In this document: piece by piece, positions 1-7,824 of the stretch
How positions within the stretch are numbered: position 1 is the first letter of the stretch
Layout: every line of letters begins with the position of its first letter
Source of the DNA: Candidatus Fermentithermobacillaceae bacterium
Lineage (GTDB): Bacteria > Bacillota > Sulfobacillia > Fermentithermobacillales > Fermentithermobacillaceae
NCBI GenBank assembly: GCA_012842105.1
Contig: DUTL01000194.1
Coordinates: forward strand, 1 to 19,112
Direction: 5' to 3'
DNA: 19,112 bases
Program-made: the position numbers and the translations under genes
Notes under the pieces: generated by a model
What the model was told of the DNA's origin: nothing
What the model saw: only the letters and a program-made list of their open reading frames with translations
Databases searched by the model: none

Positions 1-181
1 ACAGCTTCCGACGGGGCCTGTACAGAATTCATACAGCTTTTCGAAAACCGGTATGAAAAACAGACAGCCCTTGCGAAAGGCAGTAGTTTTCTCATACAGC
101 AGCCTGAAATTCATACAGCTTCCGACGGGGCCTGTACAGAATTCATACAGCTTTTCAAAAACCGGTATGAAAAACAGACAG
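1..181. repeat. Tandem 67-bp repeat, two copies at 114-bp period
   Basis: Copies at 1-67 and 115-181 differ at one base only (G43 versus A157). The first copy is cut by the window edge, so the array may continue to the left. Each unit is built from short dyads: CTGTACAG (18-25), and an imperfect 26-bp palindrome at 30-55 whose arms CATAC/GTATG enclose TTTTCGAAAA. The spacer 68-114 has a CCTT-GCGA-AAGG hairpin (69-80). The octamer CATACAGC recurs at 30, 93, 112 and 144, so the unit itself looks assembled from a smaller motif. The period is a multiple of three and keeps one frame open. I do not recognise the family with certainty. Confidence 0.85.
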
Positions 182-250
182 TTCAAGTTGTTTGGCACAG
201 ACGGCGTACCATTCAACCTGTTCCTATGGCGGAACTATACGGGCAGTTGA
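2..250 (+). CDS. Possible C-terminal end of a repeat-containing reading frame, open at the left edge
   Basis: The frame is open from base 2 to the TGA at 248-250 (82 codons), so it could be the tail of a longer ORF beginning outside the window; the first internal ATG is at 53. It spans both DNA repeat copies, so the peptide has a 38-residue periodicity, with QLPTGPVQNSYSF followed by SKTGMKNRQ occurring twice. There is no Shine-Dalgarno sequence before the ATG at 53, no recognisable domain, and the amino-acid repeat simply follows from the DNA repeat. It may be translated, or may be an accidental frame through a palindromic repeat element. Its stop lies inside the -35 hexamer of the promoter at 247-275. 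Confidence 0.25.
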   Translation, partial: QLPTGPVQNSYSFSKTGMKNRQPLRKAVVFSYSSLKFIQLPTGPVQNSYSFSKTGMKNRQFKLFGTDGVPFNLFLWRNYTGS

Positions 251-275
251 TATGCATGCTGAGTTTTTGTATAAT
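247..275 (+). promoter_or_regulatory. Strong sigma-A-type promoter
   Basis: TTGATA (247-252) and TATAAT (270-275) are separated by exactly 17 bp, differing from the vegetative consensus at one base. Transcription would start near 282, immediately after the repeat array, and run into the gene-free stretch 282-817 and then toward the CNNM-like gene and dxs. It is the best vegetative promoter seen upstream of that gene block. It would drive either the block through a very long leader or a separate noncoding RNA. Confidence 0.6.
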
Positions 276-281
276 TGCTTC

Positions 282-817
282 TGCAACCTCTTTGAGGGTA
301 CAGTATTCTAGTAGATCTTGTGTTCCCAGGGCGGGGCTAAAAATCCGTCATGGCCTTACCTGAATCGCCCTGTCAGGGCCGGATGCGCCCAGTTTTCGGT
401 CTGGCCAGGGAAAAGGAAGAGAGGGAGGCCTGCAACGGCATGCAGGTGCTTAATGCAAAAGCTGCCCTTTTTTCGGGAAGCACGGGTTCGCCGGGCTTCA
501 GAGGTAGATTCTCTTCGTGAGAAAAGGCCTGCCTTGAGTGGCTGGATGGGAAGGATTCCTCCGGAAAATCCGGCTGCAAAAGAGGCTAGGAAAGGCAGAT
601 CTCAGAGGAAAACTCCTAGACTGTCTCTTGGGGGTACCTGTGGGATTACGGTGTGAACTGAGTGGCGATCCAGCGCTGTTCTTGGTGACAGAACAGGTTG
701 GCCTTAAAGGGGAACCGCCTCGGGCGTAAGCCTGGGTTGGCCTGCGGGAAATCCTGCTGGACCTTAAGTCACAAGATTTATCACAGGTATTGCCCTCAAA
801 GAGGGGACGTGGTAATT
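282..817 (+). other. Gene-free stretch with several short hairpins, function unknown
   Basis: No reading frame here looks like a protein: the longest (318-656) is low-complexity in character, lacks a ribosome binding site and matches nothing I know. The DNA has many local inverted repeats: GGCCGGA/TCTGGCC (377-383/400-406, one G-U), CCTGC/GCAGG in the 428-445 area, TTCTC-TTCG-TGAGAA near 510-526, CCGGA/TCCGG near 560-572, CTGTTCT/AGAACAG (676-682/690-696), and CCCTC-AAA-GAGGG (793-805). The last contains the Shine-Dalgarno sequence of the next gene. It could be a long structured leader, a small-RNA gene, or decayed DNA. I could not match it to a T-box, tmRNA, RNase P RNA or a common riboswitch. 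Confidence 0.4.
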
Positions 818-1378
818 ATGGCTAAGAGACAGCGTGATAATAACCGGCGGTATATACTCCAGGCGCTGAGCCTTGGGTTTCTTGCATTCATATTGAGCTT
901 CGGCCTCAACGCGTCATTCGAGCAACTGGCACTGGGAATTTCCTTTTACTTAAGCATTCCTCTTTTCCTGCTTGTGATTGTCCTGGGCATAGTTGCAGAC
1001 GGTATAGGCGTCGCAAGCACCAAGGCAGACGAAAAGGCGCTCCTTTCCATGGCATCGAGAAAAGTGACCGGGGCCAGAGAGTCGTTATGGTTTGTTAGGA
1101 ACGCTCCACGGGTATCATCCGTCTTTAATGATGTAATCGGTGATGTAGCCGCGACTTTGTCAGGCGCCCTTGCAGTTGCTATGATATACAAGGCCAGGTT
1201 CATGTTCCCATCGGTTAGCCTGGTGTGGTTAACGAGTTTGGGCGTGGGCGTTGTATCAGCTTTAGGCATAGGAGGAAAGGCATTATTCAAACCTTTTGCC
1301 CTGAAGCACGCAGAAGGAATGGTTTTACTGCTTGGGAAAGCTAGCCACCTGGTGTTTCGTGTTTTCAGGAGAAAATAA
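818..1378 (+). CDS. Short CNNM/DUF21-like integral membrane protein
   Basis: 186 aa. ATG at 818 is chosen over the upstream ATG at 698 because GAGGGG (801-806) lies 11 nt before it and the extra 40 residues are compositionally odd. Hydrophobic segments lie at about 12-30, 43-62, 110-124 and 132-152. Residues 58-120 (ADGIGVASTKADEKALLSMA, then arginine-rich and NDVIGDVAATLSGA) follow the pattern of the CNNM transmembrane domain, where an S/A-rich helix precedes a loop and an IGN-type helix. Residues 150-180 (GGKALFKPFALKHAEGM) resemble its GEIxPK-type end. The CBS pair and CorC domain usual in this family are absent, so it is a minimal version. Full-length relatives are linked to divalent cation transport; that role is inference here. 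It ends 12 nt before dxs and is probably co-transcribed with it. Confidence 0.6.
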   Translation: MAKRQRDNNRRYILQALSLGFLAFILSFGLNASFEQLALGISFYLSIPLFLLVIVLGIVADGIGVASTKADEKALLSMASRKVTGARESLWFVRNAPRVSSVFNDVIGDVAATLSGALAVAMIYKARFMFPSVSLVWLTSLGVGVVSALGIGGKALFKPFALKHAEGMVLLLGKASHLVFRVFRRK

Positions 1379-1390
1379 AGGGAGGAAGAT

Positions 1391-3256
1391 ATGTTGGAGC
1401 TCCGCAACGTCGAGTCTCCGGAAGACATCCGTAACCTGTCTGTCAGTGAGCTTGAGTCTCTAGCAGAAGAAATCAGAACTAAGATAATCCAGACTGTATC
1501 GAAAACCGGCGGCCATCTTGCGGCTTCCCTTGGCACGGTAGAACTCACCCTGGCTCTGCATAGCGTTTTCGATACACCTCGCGACAAGATTGTTTGGGAT
1601 GTAGGGCACCAGACATATGCCCACAAACTAATAACCGGACGGTACGATAGGTTTAACACATTGCGCACACTAGGGGGTATTTCCGGCTTCCCCAAAAGGG
1701 CCGAAAGCTTGTACGATGTGTACGATACAGGGCACGCTTCAGGCTCAATATCGTTTGCCCTCGGGCATGCAAAGGCTAGAGACTTGGAATCTGAAGAATA
1801 CAGCGTGGTAGCTGTCATAGGAGACGGAGCGATGACATCGGGTATCGCCTACGAAGGGCTCAACAATGCCGGGGAATTGGGAATCCCCCTCATAGTGATT
1901 CTAAACGATAACTCAATGTCAATTTCCAAGAACATAGGAGGAATAGCCCAGTATCTCACTTTGCTAAGGCTTGCCCCTGCATACCGTTCTGCCAAAGCGG
2001 TAGTTGAGAAAATGCTTGACCACATGCCTAATGTCGGGGCGTCAACAATATCCTGGCTGAGGCGTTTTAAGGGCAGTTTGAAGTGTTTTCTGCTTCCTGA
2101 AGCTTGGTTTGAAGCCCTGGGCTTCAGGTACTACGGGCCTGTAGACGGCCACGACATAGGAAGGCTCAAGAAGGTCCTGACAGAGGCCAGGTCGCTCCGG
2201 GAGCCTGTGTTCATACACGCGGTAACCCAAAAAGGAAGAGGCTATTCCTTTGCTGTGGAACACCCTGAGAAGTTTCACGGCCCCGGGCCTTTCAATGCTC
2301 AAACAGGAGAGATCATAAAGACTCCCGGCCCCCCAACCTACAGCCAGGTTTTTGGGAAAGCGCTTTCGAAGTTTGCAGAGGATAATCCCAAAATAGTGGC
2401 AATCACTGCAGCCATGGCAGATGGAACCGGGCTCAAACCGTTCCGGGAGAAGTTCCCTGAGAGGTTCTTTGATGTAGGGATAGCGGAAAGCCATGCAGTT
2501 ACATTTGCCGCCGGGCTTGCCCAGGGTGGCATGGTACCGGTCGTATGCATATATTCAACGTTCCTGCAAAGAGCTTATGATCAAATTATAGAGGACGTCT
2601 GCCTTCAGAATCTGAAGGTGATTTTTGCAGTAGATCGCGCCGGCATTGCCGGACAAGACGGAGAAACCCACCACGGCCAGTTCGACTTAAGCTACCTCAG
2701 GCACATTCCGGGTTTGACCGTTATGGCGCCTAAAGACGAAAAGGAGCTTGTCAATATGCTCTGGACGGCCCTGAATATTGCGGGGCCGAGTGCCATACGT
2801 TACTCCCGGGGGTGCGGTACAGGCGTTCCAACCGGGGATGCCATGGCTAAACCTGAGGCCTTGAAGCTTGGCGAGCCTGAAGTGATATCTTCCGGAAAAC
2901 ACATAAACATCTTGGCGCTGGGAAGTATGGTGCATCCCGCAATTGAAGCTTCCCAGAGGCTGGCCCGGGAAGGTATATCTGCGGGTGTAATGAACGCACG
3001 GTTTGTGGTACCGTTTGATCCAGGTACTGCAGTAAGCCTTGCCCAAGAGGCGCCTGTTCTGGTTGTGGAAGAAAACGTACAGGATGGCGGGTTCGGCGAA
3101 CTGGTTGTGAATGCTGCCGGCCACTTAGGACATGGGATTCACAAAATGGCGTTGCCTAAGACATTCATTCAGCACGGTTCCCAGAGCGAGCTTCGCTCTA
3201 TTTATGGACTGGATGTGTCAGGAATAGTTGCACGAGTCAATAAAATACTTGCCTAG
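1391..3256 (+). CDS. dxs: 1-deoxy-D-xylulose-5-phosphate synthase
   Basis: Condenses pyruvate and glyceraldehyde 3-phosphate to DXP with loss of CO2, the entry step of the MEP isoprenoid pathway and a source of thiamine and pyridoxal precursors; cytosolic, thiamine diphosphate-dependent. 621 aa, the normal family length. Visible landmarks: the N-terminal GGH (H42, equivalent to the catalytic His of E. coli Dxs), DVGHQTYAHKLITGR at 70-84, the cofactor motif GDGAMTSG beginning at residue 144 and ending at N172, FHG at 295-297, and DVGIAESHA with the conserved Glu at about 366, followed by the C-terminal transketolase domain. GGAGGAAG sits just before the ATG. The next gene is nadK after a 16-nt gap. 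The TlyA-type RNA methyltransferase often found between dxs and nadK in Clostridia is not present. Confidence 0.97.
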   Translation: MLELRNVESPEDIRNLSVSELESLAEEIRTKIIQTVSKTGGHLAASLGTVELTLALHSVFDTPRDKIVWDVGHQTYAHKLITGRYDRFNTLRTLGGISGFPKRAESLYDVYDTGHASGSISFALGHAKARDLESEEYSVVAVIGDGAMTSGIAYEGLNNAGELGIPLIVILNDNSMSISKNIGGIAQYLTLLRLAPAYRSAKAVVEKMLDHMPNVGASTISWLRRFKGSLKCFLLPEAWFEALGFRYYGPVDGHDIGRLKKVLTEARSLREPVFIHAVTQKGRGYSFAVEHPEKFHGPGPFNAQTGEIIKTPGPPTYSQVFGKALSKFAEDNPKIVAITAAMADGTGLKPFREKFPERFFDVGIAESHAVTFAAGLAQGGMVPVVCIYSTFLQRAYDQIIEDVCLQNLKVIFAVDRAGIAGQDGETHHGQFDLSYLRHIPGLTVMAPKDEKELVNMLWTALNIAGPSAIRYSRGCGTGVPTGDAMAKPEALKLGEPEVISSGKHINILALGSMVHPAIEASQRLAREGISAGVMNARFVVPFDPGTAVSLAQEAPVLVVEENVQDGGFGELVVNAAGHLGHGIHKMALPKTFIQHGSQSELRSIYGLDVSGIVARVNKILA

Positions 3257-3272
3257 ATGGGAGAAATCACCG

Positions 3273-4157
3273 TTGAAGAGCGCAATAGGGATTATTCCGA
3301 ATTTAGGGAAAGAGAAATGCCGGGAATTTACAGAGGAGTTGATAGTATGGCTCAAGGACAGAGGATTTGACGCATGTTTACCCGCATGTGCGTCTATTGC
3401 GTTGGGCCATGGTTACAGAGTCCTGGCTATAGACGAGTGGCACGGCAATGTTGATTTTGCAGTCGTCTTGGGAGGCGACGGCACTTTGCTGGGCGCTGCC
3501 AGAGGGCTTGGACCATGGGGCATTCCGATTCTAGGAGTGAATCTGGGCCATTTCGGTTTCCTGACTGAACTTGAAACCGGCAACGCCTTTGATTACCTGC
3601 CGGAGTTTCTTTCGGGCGGTTTTACACAGGATGAGAGGCTTATGATATCAGCATCTGTGATTCGTAACGGAAAGGTGGTTTACCGGAGCCGGGCTTTGAA
3701 TGAAGCCTGCGTCACAAGGGGGCCTTATGGCCGGTTGACAGTGTTATCCCTGAGAGTATCCGGCAGAGATGTGGATACCTATGCAGCTGACGGGCTTATC
3801 ATCTCTACCCCGACAGGATCTACCGCATACTCACTTTCTGCAGGCGGCCCTATTGTGGCTCCGGAGATCGATGCTCTCCTGGTTACTCCGATTTGCCCCC
3901 ATACTCTCTATTCCAGGTCAATTATGGTTCCGGCGTCTGAATCTTGCGAAATAGAAGTAACCTTGCCCAGCCAATCTACTATGCTGTCGCTAGATGGGCA
4001 GGAATTCTGCTCCCTCGAAAAGAATGACATGATTATAGTCAAGAAATCAGAATTCAAGGTAGTGCTTCTCCGGCGCAAAGGATGGTCATTTTACAACGTG
4101 TTGCGCAAAAAGATGAAAGAAGGAGCGGCCAGGTTACCTCGAGGCGATGCCGGCTGA
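3273..4157 (+). CDS. nadK: NAD kinase (ATP/polyphosphate-dependent)
   Basis: Phosphorylates NAD to NADP in the cytosol. I place the start at TTG 3273, giving MKSAIGIIPNLGKEK, a typical beginning of the family, with GGGAG upstream; the earlier TTG at 3228 lies inside dxs and adds 15 atypical residues. From TTG 3273 the protein is 294 aa, the usual length. Motifs: GGDGTLL (67-73), NLGHFGFLTELE (90-101), ALNEA with the conserved NE pair (141-145), PTGSTAYSLSAGGPI (180-194) and a C-terminal DGQ. No domain is missing. It follows dxs closely and is followed by argR after 36 nt, as in many Clostridia. Confidence 0.95.
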   Translation: MKSAIGIIPNLGKEKCREFTEELIVWLKDRGFDACLPACASIALGHGYRVLAIDEWHGNVDFAVVLGGDGTLLGAARGLGPWGIPILGVNLGHFGFLTELETGNAFDYLPEFLSGGFTQDERLMISASVIRNGKVVYRSRALNEACVTRGPYGRLTVLSLRVSGRDVDTYAADGLIISTPTGSTAYSLSAGGPIVAPEIDALLVTPICPHTLYSRSIMVPASESCEIEVTLPSQSTMLSLDGQEFCSLEKNDMIIVKKSEFKVVLLRRKGWSFYNVLRKKMKEGAARLPRGDAG

Positions 4158-4193
4158 GTGGCAAAACCATTGATATGAGGAGGCATTTCCTGC

Positions 4194-4649
4194 ATGAAGG
4201 CCAAGAGGCAAATGAGAATTATAGAACTGGTATCTCATAATATTATCACGAGCCAGGAAGAATTGTGCCGAATGCTTGCCGAAGAAGGGATAAAAGTCAC
4301 GCAAGCGACGATATCAAGGGATATCAAAGAACTCAATATGGTGAGGGTTCCAGCCGGCGATGGAAGATATAAATATGCACTTATGCCCGGTGATCCTACT
4401 GCAGTGTACAAGGAACGTTTCCACAGGTTGTTTATGGATTGCTGTATCGACATGTCAAAATCCGGAAATCTCGTGTTTGTGAAGACCATTTCCGGAACTG
4501 CTTCAGCCGTGGGAGAGGCAATCGACGGTTTGAAGTTAGACGGTATTTTGGGAACGGTGGCCGGAGACAACGCGGTGCTTGTAGTCGCCAGGGACGGATA
4601 TCCTGCCAGTGAAGTGCTGCAATCCTTACGCAATATAGCGGGACTGTGA
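4194..4649 (+). CDS. argR: Arginine repressor ArgR/AhrC
   Basis: 151 aa, normal length. Residues 1-70 form the winged helix DNA-binding domain with the recognition-helix signature TQATISRDIKEL (36-47), including the S-R pair that contacts the ARG box. Residues 80-151 form the oligomerisation and arginine-binding domain, with GTASAVGEAID (101-111) and GTVAGDNAVLVV (120-131). The family norm at the second motif is GDDT; here it reads GDNA, so one of the two adjacent Asp residues that hold arginine between trimers is Asn, and the following Thr is Ala. It probably still folds and hexamerises, but its arginine response may differ. Start ATG 4194 is preceded by GAGGAGG. The neighbouring recN begins 6 nt after its stop, a conserved linkage in Bacillota. 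Confidence 0.95.
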   Translation: MKAKRQMRIIELVSHNIITSQEELCRMLAEEGIKVTQATISRDIKELNMVRVPAGDGRYKYALMPGDPTAVYKERFHRLFMDCCIDMSKSGNLVFVKTISGTASAVGEAIDGLKLDGILGTVAGDNAVLVVARDGYPASEVLQSLRNIAGL

Positions 4650-4655
4650 TGATCT

Positions 4656-6407
4656 TTGCTTACATATCTACGTATTAGAAACTTTGGGATTTTCAACGAT
4701 ATCGACCTTGAACTTGGGCCGGGCCTGACTGTTTTTACGGGAGAGACAGGAGCCGGCAAGTCAATGATCGTTGATGCAGTCATGGCCTGCCTTGGTTACA
4801 GAACTTCTCCTGATACCATAAGGGCCGGCGAGGAACGGGCCATACTGGAACTTCTGGTTTCCCCGCCAAGACACATTGTGCCTGAGCTGAACCATGTACT
4901 CAACGTTTCACAAGAGGTGCCTGAGATTATGATTCAGCGGGATATCTTGCCTGAGAGATCTTATATGCGTATCAACGGGAAGATTGCAACAATGTCCATG
5001 GCTCAGTCTATTGGCAGTTACCTGGTGGACATCCACGGACAGCAAGATCACCATTCACTTCTGAAACCTCAGAACAATTTGCCTATGCTGGATGAGATGA
5101 GCAAAGGTGTAATTGATGAGGTAAAACGCGAGTACCAGAGCGCTTTTGCCAGGCGGCAAGATATGCTTATGCAAGCTGAGGAACTCAACCGTGACGCATC
5201 CCAGCGCAAGCGAGAAATAGACTTGCTCTCATACCAGGTAGACGAAATAGACGAAGCCGGCTTGCGTGTGGGAGAAGAAGAAGAACTCAGGTTGGAATAC
5301 AGGGTATTGGTATCACAGCGCAACCTCATTGAACTGGCCCAGGAGGCATATGAGAGGCTCTACGAAGGGCCCAAGGGGCTGCAGTCAGCTTATGACCAAA
5401 TAACCCAGAGCATTTCATTGGCAAGAAGAATAGCAGGTATTGATCCGGCGGCTGAGAAAACTGCTCAAAGCGTGGAACAGGTTCTTTTCTCTCTTGAGGT
5501 TGCAGTGGATCTATTGAGGGATTACCAGCGGGGCTTATCTTTGGAGCCCTCAAGGCTCAAGCAAGTAGAGGCCCGGTTGGACCTTATTGAAAGACTTAAA
5601 GCCAAGTACGGAAGCACCATAGACCAGGTGTTGGAATACAGGGATGTATCAGCCGCAAGGCTTGCAAGACTTCAGGGGGCAGATGAGATCCTAAGAGGGC
5701 TTCAAGAGGAACTGAGCCAAATCGAAAATGAGATGAAGGCGCTTGGCAAGAAACTGTCTGCAATGAGACGCGAAACCTCTCTTGAAACAGAGAAGCGGAT
5801 ATCTTCTGTATTGGAAGAACTGGGCATGCCCGGGGCCAGGTTTATGGTTGTTTTGGACTATCAGGCTGACAATGAATCAGGCATCCTTGTAGACGGCAGG
5901 AAAATCAGGGCATTTGCCGATGGGTTTGACCGGGCAGGGTTTCTCTTCTCTGCAAACCCGGGCGAGACGCCATTGCCCATTCATAGGGTAGCTTCGGGCG
6001 GAGAATTATCCCGGCTGATGCTTGCCATCAAGTCTTGCATGGAAGGGGCCATGTCAGTTCCTACGCTTATATTTGATGAGATAGATGCAGGCGTGGGGGG
6101 CAAAGCGGGACAAGCTGTCGGCGAAAAACTATGGCAGCTAAGCCAACACCACCAAGTTTTGTGCGTTACGCATCTGGCCTCAATTGCCGCTATGGCAGAT
6201 ACTCATTTTGTCGTTACCAAGTATGAGAAAGGAGGCAGAACCTACGCTGAGGTTGCTGAGGTAGGCGATGAACACAGGGCCAAAGAGATTGCGCGAATGC
6301 TGAGCGGCACTGAAATTGGCGTTTCTTTGGACCACGGCCGGGAACTTATTGCTGAAGCGAAACTGCATAAGGAAAGTTTTAAGAGTTTGAAGCAGCCTGT
6401 AATTTAA
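4656..6407 (+). CDS. recN: DNA repair protein RecN (SMC-like ATPase)
   Basis: Acts early in recombinational repair of double-strand breaks, gathering DNA ends; cytosolic, nucleoid-associated. 583 aa, slightly longer than typical. The order is an N-terminal ATPase half with Walker A GETGAGKS (29-36), a QxxH-type motif in HGQQDHHSLL near 128-137, a long Glu/Arg/Leu-rich coiled coil over roughly 160-395, and a C-terminal half with ABC signature SGGELSRLMLAI (about 447-458), Walker B TLIFDEIDAGVGGKAG (about 470-485) and CVTHLASIAA. The start is TTG 4656 (MLTYLRIRNFGIF), matching family N-termini; its Shine-Dalgarno is weak, so translation is probably coupled to argR, whose stop is 6 nt upstream. 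Confidence 0.96.
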   Translation: MLTYLRIRNFGIFNDIDLELGPGLTVFTGETGAGKSMIVDAVMACLGYRTSPDTIRAGEERAILELLVSPPRHIVPELNHVLNVSQEVPEIMIQRDILPERSYMRINGKIATMSMAQSIGSYLVDIHGQQDHHSLLKPQNNLPMLDEMSKGVIDEVKREYQSAFARRQDMLMQAEELNRDASQRKREIDLLSYQVDEIDEAGLRVGEEEELRLEYRVLVSQRNLIELAQEAYERLYEGPKGLQSAYDQITQSISLARRIAGIDPAAEKTAQSVEQVLFSLEVAVDLLRDYQRGLSLEPSRLKQVEARLDLIERLKAKYGSTIDQVLEYRDVSAARLARLQGADEILRGLQEELSQIENEMKALGKKLSAMRRETSLETEKRISSVLEELGMPGARFMVVLDYQADNESGILVDGRKIRAFADGFDRAGFLFSANPGETPLPIHRVASGGELSRLMLAIKSCMEGAMSVPTLIFDEIDAGVGGKAGQAVGEKLWQLSQHHQVLCVTHLASIAAMADTHFVVTKYEKGGRTYAEVAEVGDEHRAKEIARMLSGTEIGVSLDHGRELIAEAKLHKESFKSLKQPVI

Positions 6408-6468
6408 TAAAACCCTTCTTTACGGTGAACCTTAGTATTTGTGAAGCCGTATAGGGGGTGTGCTTCCG

Positions 6469-7806
6469 TTGGGGCACAATAAAAAGAAAACTTTAGGAAT
6501 TGCACTCTGCATCTTCGTAATGGTCATTGTTTCTTCAGGTTCTTTCAGAATAGCTTTTTCCTTTCCCGATGCCATATCAGTCGCTACAGGAGAATTCTTC
6601 ACCATTGACACTGGGTTTCCGGTAGTGTCGGTTTATTCCTCAAAGGCCTCGTCAGTTGAACGGCATCCCTTGGCAAACCTGCCAACAAAGCTGGTCTTTA
6701 ACGCGGAAGAGCCAGGGAGCTTTCCCGTAGAATTCAGGTTATTTGGGCTAATACCCATACGTAAAGTATCCCTTGTTGTTGAAAAACCAGTCATGGTCAT
6801 GCCAGGCGGCCACTCAATCGGTGTAATCCTTAGAAGCCATGGGCTTGTTGTTACAGGGCTTGCGCCTGTTGAGACCATAGATGGAAGGCAGGTATGGCCC
6901 GCCAAAAGCGCAGGTATTGAAGCAGGCGATGTAATCATATCTGTAAGCGATCAAAAGGTGAGAGGCAAGGAAGAATTGTCCCTGTTGATTGATACGGCAG
7001 GAAGAACCGGACAGTGGCTGGATATTTTAATCGAGAAGCCCGACGGGTCTGCAATAAGCAAAGTATTGATGCCTATGCAACACAAAGACGGGGGGTACAG
7101 GATAGGGCTTGTGGTAAGAGACTCGCTGGCAGGTGTTGGAACCCTTACGTTTTACGAGGAGGATTCCGGGTTGTATGCGGCTCTTGGCCACCTGATCTCC
7201 GAAGGTGATTCGCGACGCCCTCTCATTATGAAGGAAGGGCAGATAGTACGTTCAACGGTAGCCGGTGTCCAACCAAGCAGAAAAGGGCAGCCCGGAGAAT
7301 TCCTTGGAATGTTTATCGAGGGCCATGATGAAATAGGAAACATAATCAAGAATGGGCCCTGTGGAATCAGCGGCATACTCGAGGCTTCATTGTTTAACCC
7401 GTTATACAGTGAACCGATCCCCCTGGGGCTGCCAAGCCAGGTGGCCAAAGGGCCGGCCGAGATTCTGACGACCGTGAGTGACCGCCGGATTGAGCAGTTC
7501 TCAATTGAGATTGAAAGTGTGTTTTCAGGGTCAGGAGTTTCTTCAAAAGGATTTGTGGTTAAGATAATAGACCCCCGCCTCTTATCCCTCACAGGGGGGA
7601 TAGTGCAGGGAATGAGTGGGAGCCCGGTAATCCAAAATGGGCGTTTGGTCGGGGCCATAACCCATGTATTGGTGAATGATCCTGCCCGGGGCTATGGTAC
7701 GTTCGCTTTATGGATGGCTCAGGAAGCTTATATAGTCCCAGGCGGTGAGTATACAGGCTTTAGAGCAGCCGGCAAGACTTTTGACGGGGATCAGGGGCAG
7801 TTTTGA
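6469..7806 (+). CDS. spoIVB: SpoIVB serine peptidase (family S55), sigma-K checkpoint signal
   Basis: In Bacillus, SpoIVB is made in the forespore, crosses into the intermembrane space and triggers SpoIVFB-dependent pro-sigma-K processing. Start TTG 6469 is preferred to GTG 6460 because AGGGGG (6453-6458) then sits 10 nt upstream rather than 1 nt; this gives 445 aa. Numbering from TTG 6469: an N-terminal membrane/signal segment at about 8-26; a PDZ domain at about 108-205 with the AGIEAGDVIISV carboxylate loop; and a peptidase domain with ALGHLI (catalytic His 241), IIDPRLL (Asp 368) and GMSGSPV (Ser 383), so the triad is intact. The C-terminus keeps THVLVNDPARGYG. It lies between recN and spo0A as in Bacillus and Clostridia. 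Confidence 0.95.
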   Translation: MGHNKKKTLGIALCIFVMVIVSSGSFRIAFSFPDAISVATGEFFTIDTGFPVVSVYSSKASSVERHPLANLPTKLVFNAEEPGSFPVEFRLFGLIPIRKVSLVVEKPVMVMPGGHSIGVILRSHGLVVTGLAPVETIDGRQVWPAKSAGIEAGDVIISVSDQKVRGKEELSLLIDTAGRTGQWLDILIEKPDGSAISKVLMPMQHKDGGYRIGLVVRDSLAGVGTLTFYEEDSGLYAALGHLISEGDSRRPLIMKEGQIVRSTVAGVQPSRKGQPGEFLGMFIEGHDEIGNIIKNGPCGISGILEASLFNPLYSEPIPLGLPSQVAKGPAEILTTVSDRRIEQFSIEIESVFSGSGVSSKGFVVKIIDPRLLSLTGGIVQGMSGSPVIQNGRLVGAITHVLVNDPARGYGTFALWMAQEAYIVPGGEYTGFRAAGKTFDGDQGQF

Positions 7807-7824
7807 AACAGTGAAGGAGGATTC

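Noticed and set aside
1..181. CRISPR array
   Set aside because: Only two 67-bp repeats with a 47-bp spacer that itself contains related motifs; the repeat is too long and the frame is continuous. No cas genes in the window.
318..656. 112-aa reading frame on the + strand
   Set aside because: No ribosome binding site, biased Arg/Pro/Gly/Ser composition and no domain; it overlaps other equally open frames in the same hairpin-rich DNA.
282..817. RNase P RNA, because of AGAGGAAAACTCC near 602 and GACAGAACAGG near 687
   Set aside because: The two core-like strings are only about 80 nt apart and the other universally conserved blocks are absent.
946..1818. 290-aa frame on the - strand opposite the CNNM-like gene and dxs
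   Set aside because: It is antisense to two well-supported genes, Ser/Thr-rich as expected of a shadow frame, and lacks a recognisable domain.
6426..6454. Sigma-G promoter before spoIVB (TGAACC with CGTATAG)
   Set aside because: Only partial matches in both hexamers, so not better than chance in this AT-rich gap.
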